A stretch of DNA of 64,000 nt. Origin: Planctomicrobium piriforme (GTDB taxonomy: Bacteria; Planctomycetota; Planctomycetia; Planctomycetales; Planctomycetaceae). Shown in pieces: positions 57,501 to 64,000 of the stretch; the first letter of the stretch is position 1, and each line of letters starts with the position of its first letter. The notes under the pieces were generated by a model that was not told where the DNA came from, searched no databases, and was given only the letters and a program-made list of their open reading frames with translations. Made by a program: the position numbers and the translations under genes. Where the stretch lies: NCBI RefSeq assembly GCF_900113665.1, contig NZ_FOQD01000006.1, positions 248,001 through 312,000 on the forward strand. The letters run 5' to 3'.

Positions 57501-60136
57501 GAACTAAAATTGGAGGTCACCAGATCCAGTTTGCCGTCGCCGTCCATATCGGACGCGATCACGGAGACGGGACCGCTCCCGACGGCGTAAGTCTGCTGGG
57601 TCTGAAATGTGCCGTTGCCGTTCCCCAACAGCACTCCGACATTCGCAGATCCGGAATTGGCGATCAGCAGGTCTGCTTTGCCGTCTCCGTTGACATCCGC
57701 CGCGGTCACGGAAAACGGCCCGCTTCCCGTGGCGTAGGTCAGTTGGGTCTGAAACGTACCGTCCCCGTACCCCAGCAATATGCTGACGGTATTGGAACTC
57801 GAATTGGCCGTGACCAGGTCTGCTTTGCCGTCGCCGTTCAGATCCGCGACGAATAAGGAGCGCGGATTGCCTCCTACGTTATAGGTCTGCTGGATCTGAA
57901 ACGTGCCGTCGCCGTTCCCCAACAGCACGCTGACGTTATTGGAAAGATAATTGGCGGTGACGAGGTCCAGTTTGCCGTCTCCGTTCACGTCAGACGCGAT
58001 CACGGAGCCAGGAACCCTTCCCACATCGAAGGTCTGCTGCGTTTGAAACGTGCCGTCGCCGTTGCCCAGCAGCACGCTGACGTTATAGGAGTCTTGATTG
58101 GAGACAATCAGGTCTGCTTTGCCATCGCCGTTCACATCCGCCGCAATTACCGATGATGGCATCGCCCCTACTTCGTAGGCCTGCTGGTTCTGAAACGTGC
58201 CGTTGCCGTTCCCCAGCAGCACGCTGACAGTATTGTCAGTCTGATTGGCGGTGATCAGGTCGAGCTTGCCGTCACCGTTCACATCTGCCGATGTCACGAA
58301 ATACGGGCCATGACCTGCGCCGTACTGCGTTTGTGTCTGGAAACTGAGCGTGCCAGTCAGCGTCCGGCCCAGTGCATCCTGGATGCTGCCGTCGTCGACC
58401 AGATTGATCCCCAGCGAACCGATGCCTGTGATTCCGGACACGCTGACCGTGTAGACCGACCCGCTGACAGGCGTCACCGTAATGGTGGTGTTCGTCTGCA
58501 CGTTCCCCGTTTTGACGAGGGCGAAGTCGGAGGCATCAACCCCCGTCACGTCGGCGCTGAACGTGACCGTGAAATTGGCCGTCGCGGCGGTGATGGGAGC
58601 ATTCGTCGACCGAGTGATCGAATGGACGACAGGGCGGGGCGGAATCACCTCTACAGAGAAGACAGAGCCGGTAAAGTTGCCGTTGCCGTTCCCCAGCAGG
58701 ACGCTGACCGTGTTAGAACTGTAATTGGCGGTGATGAGGTCCAGTTTGCCGTCGCTGTTCACATCCGCCGCGGTTACGGAATTCGGACCGCTCCCTACCA
58801 CAAGCAACTGCTGTGTCTGAAAAGTGCCATTGCCGTTGCCTAGCAGTGCACTGACGGTATTGGAACTGGAATTTGCGGTGAAGAGATCCAGTTTGCTGTC
58901 CCCGTTCACATCTGCCGCGGTCACGGAAAATGGCGTCATCCCCGTGGCCGATGTCTGCTGGGTCTGAAACGTGCCGTCCCCGTTCCCCAGCAAGAGGCTG
59001 ACGGTACTGGAACTGGAATTGGCAGTGACCAGATCTGTTTTGCCGTCCCCGTTCAGGTCTGCCGCTGACACGGAAGACGGGCCGCTCCCCACGGCGTAAG
59101 TCTGCTGGGTCTGAAAGGCGCCATTCTCATTTCCCAGCAGGACGCTGACAGTATTGGAACTGTAATTGGCGGTGATGAGGTCCAGTTTGCCGTCCCCGTT
59201 CACGTCCGATGCGGCCACTGAGTAAGGAGAAATTCCCGTGGCAAACGTCTGCTGGGTCTGAAAGGTCCCGTTGCCGTTCCCCAGCAGCACGCTGACGGTC
59301 TGGGAACCAATATTGGAGGTCACCAAATCCAGTTTGCCGTCGCTGTTCAGGTCCGCCGCAGTCACGGAGACGGGACCGCTCCCCACTGCGTAGGTCTGCT
59401 GGGACTGAAACGTGCCGTTGCCATTTCCCAACAGCACGCTGACGTTACTGGAACTGGAATTGGCGATGACGAGGTCGAGCTTGCTGTCCCCGTTCATATC
59501 CGCCGCAGTGACAGAAAACGGCGTGCTCCCTGTGGCGTAGGTCTGCTGTGCCTGAAACGTGCCGTTGCCGTTTCCCAGCAGGACGCTGACGGTATTGGAG
59601 CTATAATTTGTGGCGATCAGATCCAGTTTGTTGTCCCCGTTGACATCCGCCGCGGTCACGGAATTCGGACGAGTTCCAACGCCATATTGCGTCTGCGTAT
59701 GAAAACTGAGAGGGCGCGCCAGTGTGAGACCTGAGGTATCCTTGATGCTGCCGTCGTCGACCAGGTTGATCCCGACGGAACCAATTCCGGTAATTCCGGA
59801 CACGCTGACCGTATACACAGAGCCGCTGACAGGAGCCACCGTAAAGGCCGCATTCGTCTGCACGCTCCCCGTCGTGACGATGGTGAAGTCGGCGGCATTC
59901 ACGCCGGTCACCGCCGTGCTGAAGGTGACTGTGAAATCGGCCGTCGCAGCGGTGATGGGAGCGTTTGTCGCCCGGGTGATGGACTGGACTGTGGGGGCAG
60001 CCGACAGCAAGATCCGCCGATCCAGACTCTCCACCCTAGCGATCCCTGGAATGCCGATGCGTCGCTGCACTCTGCGAGAGTTTCGGCGTCGCAAACAGCT
60101 CTTGCGCAGGCGTAAAAGCCAATCCATTCGAACCAT
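54533..60136 (-). CDS. giant LEPR-XLL surface protein with 21 FG-GAP/VCBS repeats in three blocks of seven
   Basis: This 1867-residue exported protein has an N-terminus MVRMDWLLRLRKS, a basic Arg-rich stretch, then RVESLDRRILLSA, the LEPR-XLL type motif. Three long modules follow. Each module has a Big-like beta domain (SITRATNAPITAATADFTVTF and variants) followed by exactly seven repeats of about 49 residues with DVNGDGKLDL-type calcium loops and VSVLLGNGNGTFQ strands. The last repeat of every module ends NFTG. The C-terminus has three copies of the roughly 115-residue repeat shared with the genes at 11094 and 45774. Seven FG-GAP repeats form one beta-propeller in known structures, so the protein probably carries three propellers. 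No sorting signal is visible at the C-terminus (ends TKTISFT). DNA repeats of 147 bases make this region recombination-prone. Confidence 0.87.
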   Translation of the reverse strand: MVRMDWLLRLRKSCLRRRNSRRVQRRIGIPGIARVESLDRRILLSAAPTVQSITRATNAPITAATADFTVTFSTAVTGVNAADFTIVTTGSVQTNAAFTVAPVSGSVYTVSVSGITGIGSVGINLVDDGSIKDTSGLTLARPLSFHTQTQYGVGTRPNSVTAADVNGDNKLDLIATNYSSNTVSVLLGNGNGTFQAQQTYATGSTPFSVTAADMNGDSKLDLVIANSSSSNVSVLLGNGNGTFQSQQTYAVGSGPVSVTAADLNSDGKLDLVTSNIGSQTVSVLLGNGNGTFQTQQTFATGISPYSVAASDVNGDGKLDLITANYSSNTVSVLLGNENGAFQTQQTYAVGSGPSSVSAADLNGDGKTDLVTANSSSSTVSLLLGNGDGTFQTQQTSATGMTPFSVTAADVNGDSKLDLFTANSSSNTVSALLGNGNGTFQTQQLLVVGSGPNSVTAADVNSDGKLDLITANYSSNTVSVLLGNGNGNFTGSVFSVEVIPPRPVVHSITRSTNAPITAATANFTVTFSADVTGVDASDFALVKTGNVQTNTTITVTPVSGSVYTVSVSGITGIGSLGINLVDDGSIQDALGRTLTGTLSFQTQTQYGAGHGPYFVTSADVNGDGKLDLITANQTDNTVSVLLGNGNGTFQNQQAYEVGAMPSSVIAADVNGDGKADLIVSNQDSYNVSVLLGNGDGTFQTQQTFDVGRVPGSVIASDVNGDGKLDLVTANYLSNNVSVLLGNGDGTFQIQQTYNVGGNPRSLFVADLNGDGKADLVTANSSSNTVSILLGYGDGTFQTQLTYATGSGPFSVTAADVNGDGKADLLIANSGSANVGVLLGNGNGTFQTQQTYAVGSGPVSVIASDMDGDGKLDLVTSNFSSQTVSVLLGNGNGTFQTHQTYAVGSSPISVAAVDVNGDGKLDLITANYASDTVSVLLGNSNGNFTGTVFLVQASPLPTVQSIVLAANNRINTATANFTVTFSTAVTGVDAADFAIVKTGSVQTNAAFTVTPVSSSVYTISVSGITGVGSLGMNLVDDGTIRDASGRRLTGTLSFQPQTLYSVGNGPFFVTAADVNGDGQFDLVSANSLSANVSVLLGNGDGTFQSQQTYSTGTGPASVTSADVNGDGRLDLISANYTSSTVSILLGNGDGTFQTQLTEPVGTKPYSVVVGDVNGDGKLDLVTANQTSNNISVLLGNGDGTFQSQQTYNVGGNPYSLVVADANGDSKLDLITANAGPDTVSVLLGNGDGTFQSQLTYAVGHFPVNVAAADLNGDGKFDLITANASPNTVSVLLGNGDGTFQSQQTYAVGSFPVNVAAADMNGDGKLDLITANSSPNTVSVLLGNGDGTFQSQQTFATGASPHATAPADVNGDGRLDLITANYGSANVSVLLGNGNGNFTGTVYSVAPNVRPIIGMSETAVTYTENGSPTVFDSGATVTDADSNDFDTGKLTLNITANAQSSDVLRILHQGSGAGQIGLDGPNVLYGGVVIGTFTGGTNKVGLTVTFNASSSPGAAQALLRAIAFSSTSENPVTLPRTVRCVLTDGDGGTSVAVLKTVNVAAVNDAPVVAAFDGSVGFIGPAAVLLDSDATVSDIDSTDFAGGKMTIGLIANAQGADVLSIRNQGTTTGKIGVDGTNVTYSGVVIGTFTGGSNKVALVINFNASGTPAAAQVLLRNIQFSNTAATRSTDPRTVRVLVNDGDGGQSAAVTKTISVAPGNAPPVVTAFDGSVNYPSIAGMPVVIDDDAAVTDNDSADFNAGKLTITLTANIQSTDVLSIQNQGQGAGQIGVNGNNVTFGGVVIGTFNGGTSKVGLTITFNASSTPAAAQALLRAITFKSTLTNPVTAARTVRAILTDGDGGTSTAVTKTISFT

Positions 60137-60518
60137 TGCCGAGAACTCCGATTGGAGCGAGAACCGAGCCCAAAATCCTCTGGCAACGCCAGCAAGCCTC
60201 TGCTGTCCGCCCGCACCTTCGCAAGAAGTTCGAGCCCGTGGGTGGTGGTTGGAGAGGAGCAGCGTGAGAGTTGTGAAGTGATCGTAAGTTGGCTCTGCGC
60301 GGCACGCAAGCAGAGTATTCAGAAGCAGAGGGGTTGCCCTGAAGAAAAATCAAAGCGGCATTCGCCTCTTGTGCACGTCGCGAGCCGCTTCGATGTCTTC
60401 AAGTGTTCTGAAACGCAGCACCAGGCTCGACTGTCTCGCTCAATTTTCACAGAACGCGGGCAGGGCCATGCGCTGTGCTGCTGACCCTGGCACCCCTTGG
60501 CTGGCCGATCACGTTTGG
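60137..60518. other. 382-base gap between the giant surface gene and the phosphatase gene
   Basis: No supportable gene, repeat or terminator was recognised. The promoter of the giant minus-strand gene should lie here. The frames present are short and lack recognisable motifs. Confidence 0.4.
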
Positions 60519-62201
60519 TCACGCAGTTCGGCCAAACACCATCAGGGTGATGTCGTCGTTTTGTTCCCAGCCGTTGGCGAATTTGCGGACGTCTTCGCGG
60601 ATGGCGACGCCGAGTTCTGACGGCGGGATGGGGCCTTTGCCGACGAAGGTTCTGAGGCGTTCCATGCCGTAGAGGTCGTTCTTCGCGTTCATCGCTTCGC
60701 TCACGCCGTCGGTGTAGATCACCACGGTTTCGCCGACAGCGATGTCTGCTTCGACGGTGTCGAATGTGAAGCCTTCGATCACGCCGATCGGCACGCCCAC
60801 GGCCTCTTCACCCACTTCGACAATGCCGCCGTCAGGCTTGCGGACCATCGGGGCCATGTGGCCGGCGTTGACGATCGACATTTTGTGCTGGTGCAGGTCG
60901 AGGATGATGAGCACGAACGTGACGAACCGGCCTTCGACCGCTTTGGCGCACATGTGGTCGTTAATTCTGGCGACCGCTTCGCTGGCGTCGGTGACGAACT
61001 CGCTGACGCTGCGGACGACGCTCGACATCCGCGACATCACCAGCGAGGCCGGCACTCCCTTTCCAGCCACGTCCCCAAAGGCGAGCCAGATGCGGCCGTC
61101 TTTGGTGGGGATGACATCGTAGTAGTCGCCCCCGACCGCCTGGGCAGAGTCGTATGAGGCGAAGAACTGGTACCCGTGAACTTCAGGCAGGTGTTCCGGC
61201 AGGAGTGCGTGCTGAACATTGCGGGCAATGTTCATTTCGTTGTCCTGCTTCTGTTTCTGCGCGTAAGACTGCAGGAGCTTGGCGGTCTCGTAGGTGAGGG
61301 CCGCCTGACCGGCGACGGTCATCATGATGTCGAGGTCGTCGTTGCGGAACTGCGTCAACGGGTTCTGGGTATCGATGTTAATGATCCCGATGGGCTCTCC
61401 CTGCAGATCGAGCATCGGGACGCACATCATCGAGCGAATCGTGAGTGACGAGATCGACTCGCTGGCATCGAAGCGGGCGTCGCTGGCGGCGTCGGCCGAG
61501 AGGACGGCTTTCTTCTGATTCAACACCGAGTTGACGATGGTGCGGCTCAGCTTGACGGAGGCGTCTTCCCCTTCGCGGCGGTGCTTCATCGCCCGCGTGA
61601 TCATTTCACCGGTCCGGGGATCTTTCAGCAGGATGCAGCCGCGGTCGGCGGCGGGGAAGATCTGGAAGAGTGAATCAAGAATTCGGGGCAGCAGTTTTTC
61701 GACTTCAACCGTGCCGGCGAGGGCGCGGCTGATCTCGAGAACGGCCTTGAGTTTTTCCTGCGGACGGACATCAAGGCTGAACCCGGCAGCGCTGTCGAGC
61801 GAGCCGAGGATGGTGGAGGTGGGGCGTTCCTGATCGTCGCTGATTTCCACGGCGGTCATCCGCGACGCCTGATCGAGCGCGCGGCTGACGGCATGCGAAC
61901 CTGAGCCGGGGGTGTCGGACTCAAAGCGGAGCAGGACGGGTCCGAATTTCAGCCGGTCGTTGGTCTTCAGCTTGTGCGGTTTGACGATCTTCTGGCCGTT
62001 GACGAAGGTGCCGTTCCCGCTCCCCAGGTCTTCGACGTAGTGGTTGCCCCCTTCGAGATACACGCGCGCGTGTTTGCGCGAGACCATGTTCGACGCCAGC
62101 TGCACTTCGCACTCAGGGAGCCGCCCGATGAAGAGGTCGGTGCTTTTGAGTTCGAACGTTTTGGCCTGTCCGTCCTGCAGTAAAATCAGCCTGTTGCTCA
62201 T
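60519..62201 (-). CDS. FHA-GAF-SpoIIE serine phosphatase
   Basis: This 560-residue signalling protein has an FHA domain at about 20-95 (FIGRLPECEVQLASNMVSRKHARVYL, LGSGNGTFVNG) that binds phosphothreonine. A GAF domain follows at about 145-310 (EISRALAGTVEVEKLLPRILDSLF, SMMCVPMLDLQGEPIGIINI). A linker coil precedes a PP2C-type SpoIIE/RsbU phosphatase domain at about 335-560 (GGDYYDVIPTKDGRIWLAFGDVAGKGVPASLVMSRM, NAGHMAPMV, VIYTDGVSEAMN, NDDITLMVFG), with metal-binding Asp in GGDYYD, GDVAGKG and TDGVSE. Such proteins act in partner-switching control of sigma factors or in Ser/Thr kinase networks; no anti-sigma partner is in view. Start ATG 62201. Confidence 0.93.
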   Translation of the reverse strand: MSNRLILLQDGQAKTFELKSTDLFIGRLPECEVQLASNMVSRKHARVYLEGGNHYVEDLGSGNGTFVNGQKIVKPHKLKTNDRLKFGPVLLRFESDTPGSGSHAVSRALDQASRMTAVEISDDQERPTSTILGSLDSAAGFSLDVRPQEKLKAVLEISRALAGTVEVEKLLPRILDSLFQIFPAADRGCILLKDPRTGEMITRAMKHRREGEDASVKLSRTIVNSVLNQKKAVLSADAASDARFDASESISSLTIRSMMCVPMLDLQGEPIGIINIDTQNPLTQFRNDDLDIMMTVAGQAALTYETAKLLQSYAQKQKQDNEMNIARNVQHALLPEHLPEVHGYQFFASYDSAQAVGGDYYDVIPTKDGRIWLAFGDVAGKGVPASLVMSRMSSVVRSVSEFVTDASEAVARINDHMCAKAVEGRFVTFVLIILDLHQHKMSIVNAGHMAPMVRKPDGGIVEVGEEAVGVPIGVIEGFTFDTVEADIAVGETVVIYTDGVSEAMNAKNDLYGMERLRTFVGKGPIPPSELGVAIREDVRKFANGWEQNDDITLMVFGRTA

Positions 62202-62288
62202 GGATCGACGCCCTGTGGAAATTTCAGACCGACTGACCGCGCTGCAAAGTTCGTGGTATGCCTGTGAAGCGACTACGTTGATGGCCGC

Positions 62289-63569
62289 TCAGATGTGGAA
62301 AATGGTTTCGACGTTGCCGCGGAGCACCTGTTTGCCGAGGGCGAGTGCCTGGTCTTCGCTCCAGCCGCGGCGCTGGACGAAGTCTTCGGCCAGCACGCGG
62401 GCCAGGATGCGGCGGTACATGCGGAACTTGGGGAGCGCGAACTCGAGCTTGTACATGTCGCTGTAGTAGCCGATCTGCTTGTTCCGCGGCACGGCTTCCA
62501 GGCGGCTTCTGGTATCCAGTTCGATATACGTCGGGGTGTTGGAATACCACCAGTGCCCGTTGGCGACGATGTTCGGGAAGATCCAGCTGTAGCTGACCAG
62601 TTCCTGATTGCTCATGTGGGTGAGGACGGAGATCGGGAAGGTCACCTGCGGGAAGGCGTTCAAAACTTCCTTGTACTGGATGAGCGAGACCCTGGTGTCG
62701 TAGAGATCCTGTCCCTGATAAACGCCGGCCTCGTAGACGCGGCGGTTGACGCCGATCATCAGGTCGAAGGGGAGTTTGAACTCGGCGCAGTATTCCGTGA
62801 GAGTCCAGAAGACGAAGGAGGACAGCATGTCCTGTTCGGAATTGGTGAGCCGCTGTCCTTTGACGGCGTGTTTAATGATGGTGGACGCCGCTCCTGGATC
62901 GACTTTGACGGGTGAGAATGTCGGCGGCAACGAGATCGCGCACGCCCGGGCCCCTTTGGCGACGAAGTGCTGAAAGAGCTTGCCGATGGCGGTGCGGAGG
63001 GTGCCGGCGTCGATGGCTTCGATGCCGGTCGCTTTGTGCAGGCGGTCGCGGACGGCTTTCTTCAGGAAGTGGAAGACAAGGTCGTCGGTGCGGAGACAGG
63101 GGATGTAGACCCCGGTGTCGAAGCCTTCGAGAGGGTCGTCGAAGTCGTTGGTCAGAAAGACCTTTTCGAGCTTGCTGTGTTTGAGAACCTGTTGTTCCCA
63201 GTCGGGCTGGGACATTTTCTGTTCGGCGGAATCGTAGAGGGATTCCCAGTTGTCTTTGGTGATGCGGTCGTCGGCGAAGCCGAAGAATTCGCGGCACATC
63301 TCGAGCAGCCAGCTCACCTGAATGGTGTTGTCGAGGTCAGCGAGTTTCTCGACGAGGCGGCCGACCTTCTCTTTGGGAGTGATTTCGGGGCCTTCGATCT
63401 GGTCTTTGGGGAGACCGGCCGAATGGGCGAGTTCGGTGTAGTAGTGATACCCCATCAGATCGGCCAGGTTCTTTGAGGCGGCCGAGAGGGGGTTGATGTG
63501 CGAGTGCGGGTCGATCAGGACGAGGTTTTCGAGTTCCTGAAAGAGCGTGGCAGAGAGCGTCGCGGTCAT
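62289..63569 (-). CDS. glucuronate isomerase-like metal-dependent TIM barrel
   Basis: This 426-residue protein resembles the uronate isomerase (UxaC) branch of the amidohydrolase superfamily. The His-x-His metal motif is DPHSHINPLSAASKNLADLMGYHYY near residue 20. Later motifs are DNWESLYDSAEQKM, FLTNDFDDPLEGFDTGVYIPCLRTDDL, a LPFDLMIGVNRRVYEAGVYQGQD segment, FPISVLTHMSNQELVSYSWIFPNIVANGHWWY, and a C-terminal RRGWSEDQALALGKQVLRGNVETIF, typical for the family. Substrate specificity is not provable here. ATG 63569 (MTATLSATLF) is chosen; the frame to 63680 adds 37 residues that look non-homologous. It is 87 bases from the phosphatase gene in the same direction. Confidence 0.82.
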   Translation of the reverse strand: MTATLSATLFQELENLVLIDPHSHINPLSAASKNLADLMGYHYYTELAHSAGLPKDQIEGPEITPKEKVGRLVEKLADLDNTIQVSWLLEMCREFFGFADDRITKDNWESLYDSAEQKMSQPDWEQQVLKHSKLEKVFLTNDFDDPLEGFDTGVYIPCLRTDDLVFHFLKKAVRDRLHKATGIEAIDAGTLRTAIGKLFQHFVAKGARACAISLPPTFSPVKVDPGAASTIIKHAVKGQRLTNSEQDMLSSFVFWTLTEYCAEFKLPFDLMIGVNRRVYEAGVYQGQDLYDTRVSLIQYKEVLNAFPQVTFPISVLTHMSNQELVSYSWIFPNIVANGHWWYSNTPTYIELDTRSRLEAVPRNKQIGYYSDMYKLEFALPKFRMYRRILARVLAEDFVQRRGWSEDQALALGKQVLRGNVETIFHI

Positions 63570-63978
63570 AGATGGAGTCTTCACAAGTGGGGGGATCGGC
63601 CCAGTTTGGCCTGTGCGGGGAGAAGAGTCCAGAGTCCGGGCGGGGAGTGTGGGTTGAGAGGCATTCAAGAGCGGGCTCAATTGCGGATTTCAGGCCTCGC
63701 TTTGTTTGCCAGCGGCATTTTTTCTGGCCCGCGAATACGCAGCAGGCCTGGTTCTGCGGTAACGATGACTTTTGGGCGTCGATCAGTTTTGTCACGTCTA
63801 TTTTCGATCACACCGCCATCGATGCTCTTCTCTCGCCTGTCGGGGTTTTTCCTGTCAGATGACAGGATTTGTAATCCGATCAAGGCGTGATCTCCCTGTT
63901 CATGAGTCGCCGACTCGGCACAATCGAGTGCCGTGCGGAAATGACACGCTTGTTGACCTCCACCGAAATCGAAGTCTC
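63570..63978. other. gap at the right end without a supported gene
   Basis: Nothing recognisable was found beyond the edge-cut start at 63979. Frames in this stretch have no motif support. Confidence 0.35.
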
Positions 63979-64000
63979 ATGAAACGTCTGGACTGGCTGC
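63979..64000 (+). CDS. possible start of a further gene, cut by the window edge
   Basis: ATG 63979 opens a frame reading MKRLDWL to the edge. The basic start could begin a signal peptide, but 7 residues are far too few to judge, and no good ribosome binding site is present. Confidence 0.25.

Noticed and set aside
54533..60136. Regular 147-base direct repeats resembling a CRISPR-like or satellite array
   Set aside because: They are in-frame FG-GAP protein repeats inside one long coding sequence. There are no unique spacers between constant short repeats and no cas genes.

Overview
The window reads as a chromosomal segment of a planctomycete (Planctomycetota, probably Planctomycetaceae-like). 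The evidence is a DUF1559 pseudopilin-type protein, three giant surface proteins with the planctomycete LEPR-XLL type N-terminus, a Uma2-family nuclease, a DUF1207 protein, several short His-rich or Cys-rich secreted proteins, GC-rich coding DNA, weak or absent Shine-Dalgarno sites at many starts, and intergenic space filled with hairpin repeats. No rRNA, CRISPR array, prophage or replication origin was seen. Two tRNA genes are present: Gln(CTG) and Leu(TAG).

Layout. 0-10.5 kb is mostly housekeeping: a truncated lipoprotein gene, pyrE, a TPR protein, a Uma2 nuclease, a DUF255/YyaL-type protein, a BFD-like ferredoxin, pheA, ruvA with a coupled membrane protein, and folE. 10.7-15.4 kb holds tRNA-Gln, the first LEPR-XLL surface protein and the DUF1559 protein. 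15.6-21.7 kb holds a sugar isomerase/epimerase-like TIM barrel, pcm, pyruvate carboxylase and a small orphan gene. 21.7-24.3 kb is a visibly AT-richer restriction-modification island: an endonuclease candidate divergent from a small gene that is ATGA-coupled to a C5 DNA methyltransferase. 24.3-31.8 kb holds a CNB-thioredoxin-reductase-like fusion, a His-rich secreted protein behind a palindromic operator candidate, a flotillin/NfeD pair, a Cys-rich lipoprotein and an M28 glutaminyl cyclase-like enzyme. 32-45.4 kb holds panC, lgt followed by two small lipoproteins, a HerA/DUF853-like ATPase, a LecA-like protein, mgtE, a PAP2 phosphatase, queA and a DUF1207 protein. 45.8-60.1 kb holds two further LEPR-XLL proteins built of FG-GAP/VCBS repeats, flanking tRNA-Leu, an M20 peptidase, a small His/Cys-rich secreted cluster and a MATE exporter. 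60.5-63.6 kb holds an FHA-GAF-SpoIIE phosphatase and a glucuronate isomerase-like enzyme.

Three observations stand out. (1) The two FG-GAP proteins carry exactly 14 and 21 (3 x 7) repeats, so they look like strings of two and three seven-bladed beta-propellers. They share a roughly 115-residue C-terminal repeat with the third LEPR-XLL protein. (2) Several families of dispersed hairpin DNA sit precisely at the 3' ends of genes. One roughly 103-bp family occurs four times, every time within 0-6 bases of a stop codon. (3) A secreted protein made almost entirely of CC-x5 heptads (12 Cys-Cys pairs) lies beside a Cys/His-rich secreted protein whose promoter predicts a leaderless mRNA, and near a His-rich secreted protein. 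Together they suggest a metal-binding or disulfide-rich extracellular set.
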